NCBI GenBank assembly: GCA_000017645.1
Contig: CP000782.1
Location: forward strand, 1-64,000
DNA length: 64,000 bases
Origin: Xanthobacter autotrophicus Py2
GTDB lineage: Bacteria; Pseudomonadota; Alphaproteobacteria; Rhizobiales; Xanthobacteraceae
Direction of reading: 5' to 3'
Part shown: positions 62,174-64,000 of the stretch, piece by piece
How positions within the stretch are numbered: the first letter of the stretch is position 1
Layout: the number at the start of each line of letters is the position of its first letter
Position numbers and translations under genes: made by a program
Notes under the pieces: model-generated
Told to the model about the DNA's origin: nothing
Database searches by the model: none
Seen by the model: only the letters and a program-made list of their open reading frames with translations

Positions 62174-62413
62174 ATGAGCACTAACTCTGTCGACCAAATC
62201 AAGATTCCCGAGCATTCGGTTCCGGATCACTCATCCTGTTGCGGGGGCCATGCCGGCGCAGAAGCCGCGGAGAAAACGAATGCTCACGGCTCCTGCGGAA
62301 AACACGAAAGCGCGGCGGCGCCCGACGTGGCCGTGCCAGCGAGCGATCAAGACCATTCGGTCTCCAGCGCCGGTCATCATCCGAAGAAGTCCGGCTGCTG
62401 CAGCGGCAGCTGA
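62174..62413 (+). CDS. Small Cys/His-rich protein upstream of the metal ATPase
   Basis: A 79-aa hydrophilic protein with three CC or C-H clusters ([27 protein letters not shown]) and several His residues, without a signal peptide. It is probably cytoplasmic and likely binds a soft metal ion. An AGGAG ribosome site precedes the ATG. It is followed 71 bases later by the metal ATPase, suggesting one operon. Confidence 0.7.
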   Translation: MSTNSVDQIKIPEHSVPDHSSCCGGHAGAEAAEKTNAHGSCGKHESAAAPDVAVPASDQDHSVSSAGHHPKKSGCCSGS

Positions 62414-62484
62414 CAGCGAGATCCGTGAAAGAGTGGATGATTGTAGGCGGGCATCCGCTCCGACTTCGACAGGAGACGACGATT

Positions 62485-64000
62485 GTGACGACCACAACAA
62501 TTGACGTGGAGCAATTTTTCGATGTGCTCGATCCACTCGTGGTCGAAAAGCACCTGCGACGGTTGCCAGGTGTCACCTCCGTCGCCATGAACTTCGCATC
62601 CGGCACGGCTACTGTCAGCTTTGACGAAAGACGCATCCGTCTGGAAGCTATCCAGGCTGAGGTGAGCGCCTGCGGCTTCCATTGCCGCGGCGAGGTGGTT
62701 CCAAGGCATCAGTGCGTGCCGAACGAGACGACCGTGCCACCGGCGCATCCGGCAGCGCCGCATCGCCATGATGCTGGTCACCCGGGTCACGGGGCGCATC
62801 CGGCCGCCGGGACGCAGGACAAAGCGATGCCGATCTCCCACGATGCCATGGCCCATGAGATGGGTCATGGCGCGGGGATGGACATGCAGGGCATGGTCCG
62901 GGATATGCGCAATCGGTTCTGGGTCGCGTTGATTTTTTCGGTTCCGATATTTCTGCTGCAGCCGATGGGCATGGATTTCCTGCGCATTGATCCGCCATTC
63001 GGTTTCGATCGTGAAATCCTGCTTTTCGTTCTCGCGAGTGCCGCGATCCTCTATCCGAGCTGGCCCTTCGTCGTCGCGGCGATCCGCGCGCTGCGCAACG
63101 GCGTGCTCAACATGGCGGTATTGGTGCTACTCAGTGTTGGCACGGGCTACCTGTTCAGCGTCGGATCGACTTTTTTCTTCAAGGGTCAGCAGTTCTACGA
63201 GGCTGTTGCCGTTCTGCTGGTATTCATCCTGCTCGGACACTGGCTTGAGATGCGTGCACGAGCAGGCGCGTCCGAGGCAATCCGTCAGCTCATGGACCTC
63301 GCGCCGCCCAAAGCCACAGTGCTCAGGGGCGGAGCCGAGATCGAGATCCCAACCGCCGAGGTCCTACTCGGCGATACGGTCATTCTGCGTCCCGGCAACA
63401 AGATCCCTGTGGATGGCGAGGTTTTCGAAGGACGCTCTGATGTCGATGAATCGATGTTAACGGGCGAGTCGATGCCGGTCTCGAAGAAGTCTGGCGACAT
63501 GGTGATCGGAGCCACGATCAACAAGAGTGGCAGCTTGCGCTACAAGGCGACGAAGGTGGGCGCCGACACGGCCCTCGCCCAAATCGTAAAGCTCGTCCAG
63601 GAAGCGCAGAATTCCAAAGCGCCGGCGCAGCTTCTCGCCGATCGGGCTTCGCAATGGCTGGTGCTCGCGGCGGTCCTGATCGGTCTCGTCACCTTCGCGG
63701 TCTGGTATTTCTGGATCGGTCAGACCCTCCTCTTCGCGCTGACGCTGACCATCACCGTCTTTGTCATCGCCTGTCCCGATGCACTCGGGCTCGCCACGCC
63801 GATGGCGGTAATGGTGGGAACCGGGCTCGGTGCCATGAACGGCATCCTGTTTAAGAACGCTTCCGCGCTGGAAGACGCGACCAAGCTCGACGTCATCGTT
63901 TTCGACAAGACCGGCACACTGACCATGGGCCAGCCGCGCGTGGTCGACGTGATCGCCGCAGGCCAGGCGTCACCGGATGAGGTGCTGCGAATGGCGGCCG
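62485..64000 (+). CDS. Metal P-type ATPase with a CPD membrane motif, cut by the window end
   Basis: At least 505 aa, starting with GTG at 62485 behind AGGAG. An HMA-like N-terminal domain ([30 protein letters not shown]) lacks the CxxC motif; a His/Met-rich linker follows ([28 protein letters not shown]). The P1B core includes [12 protein letters not shown] and [11 protein letters not shown]. The membrane metal-site motif reads [15 protein letters not shown] in place of the CPC of the ATPase at 45349-47739. The rest lies beyond the window. It probably moves a soft metal ion, with specificity uncertain. Confidence 0.9.
   Translation, partial: MTTTTIDVEQFFDVLDPLVVEKHLRRLPGVTSVAMNFASGTATVSFDERRIRLEAIQAEVSACGFHCRGEVVPRHQCVPNETTVPPAHPAAPHRHDAGHPGHGAHPAAGTQDKAMPISHDAMAHEMGHGAGMDMQGMVRDMRNRFWVALIFSVPIFLLQPMGMDFLRIDPPFGFDREILLFVLASAAILYPSWPFVVAAIRALRNGVLNMAVLVLLSVGTGYLFSVGSTFFFKGQQFYEAVAVLLVFILLGHWLEMRARAGASEAIRQLMDLAPPKATVLRGGAEIEIPTAEVLLGDTVILRPGNKIPVDGEVFEGRSDVDESMLTGESMPVSKKSGDMVIGATINKSGSLRYKATKVGADTALAQIVKLVQEAQNSKAPAQLLADRASQWLVLAAVLIGLVTFAVWYFWIGQTLLFALTLTITVFVIACPDALGLATPMAVMVGTGLGAMNGILFKNASALEDATKLDVIVFDKTGTLTMGQPRVVDVIAAGQASPDEVLRMAA

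Overview
The window is a mosaic replicon segment from an alphaproteobacterium. The firmest evidence is a complete repABC replication and partition operon at the left end (474-4159), a plasmid type known only from Alphaproteobacteria. High G+C, IS66/IS1182/IS110/IS701 sequences, an IetAS-like pair and Xanthobacteraceae/Methylobacteriaceae-type copper gene sets suggest Hyphomicrobiales. The genus cannot be fixed from sequence alone. The DNA is best read as part of a large plasmid or chromid carrying copper resistance.

Layout. (1) 1-4159: repA-repB-repC, with two parS-like palindromes, an antisense counter-transcribed RNA between repB and repC, and an A+T-rich probable origin inside repC. (2) 4222-12748: maintenance and recombination genes. 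These are a vapB-vapC-tyrosine integrase operon, the remains of a Tn5053-like transposon (5'-truncated tniB, open-ended tniQ), a serine resolvase, a second vapBC pair, two unusual inverted repeats, and a DUF1403-ScpB-unknown gene operon. (3) 12880-22539: a decayed gene, an IetA/IetS-like AAA ATPase plus subtilase pair, a junction of two antitoxin-type gene fragments, and a translationally coupled operon of one large serine recombinase and two RepB/ParB-like proteins. (4) 22540-30288: a scrapyard of fragments (HMA copper-chaperone and CopA pieces, IS110, IS701) and a notable IS66 structure: one full IS plus a 1,382-bp perfectly inverted partial copy, all bracketed by a single 8-bp direct repeat inside a broken IS3-family gene. 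(5) 30429-54438: a large copper island. It holds CusF, a cupredoxin, two multicopper oxidases, an outer-membrane factor, a CusBA RND efflux system, a CPC-type copper ATPase with an accessory methyltransferase-like membrane protein, a Spy-like Met-rich protein, DUF3141, and at least five small exported Cys-rich proteins. A stand-alone restriction-like nuclease, a pair of small paralogous exported proteins and a Crp/Fnr regulator interrupt it. (6) 54590-56926: IS110 and IS66 remnants, the IS66 being split by an intact IS1182. (7) 56937-61841: a three-gene HlyD/RbbA/YhhJ-like ABC export operon. (8) 62174-64000: a Cys/His-rich small protein and the start of a second metal P-type ATPase with an unusual CPD motif, cut by the window edge.

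The copper genes make a coherent periplasmic defence: RND efflux with its outer-membrane factor, copper-binding periplasmic proteins, Cu(I)-oxidising multicopper oxidases exported by Tat, and inner-membrane ATPases. No CueR, CopRS or CusRS regulator was recognised in the window. Best candidates for under-described biology are the recombinase-RepB-RepB operon, the DUF1403-ScpB-unknown operon with its double inverted repeats, the family of Cys-rich exported proteins ending in a PPR motif, and the stand-alone nuclease.
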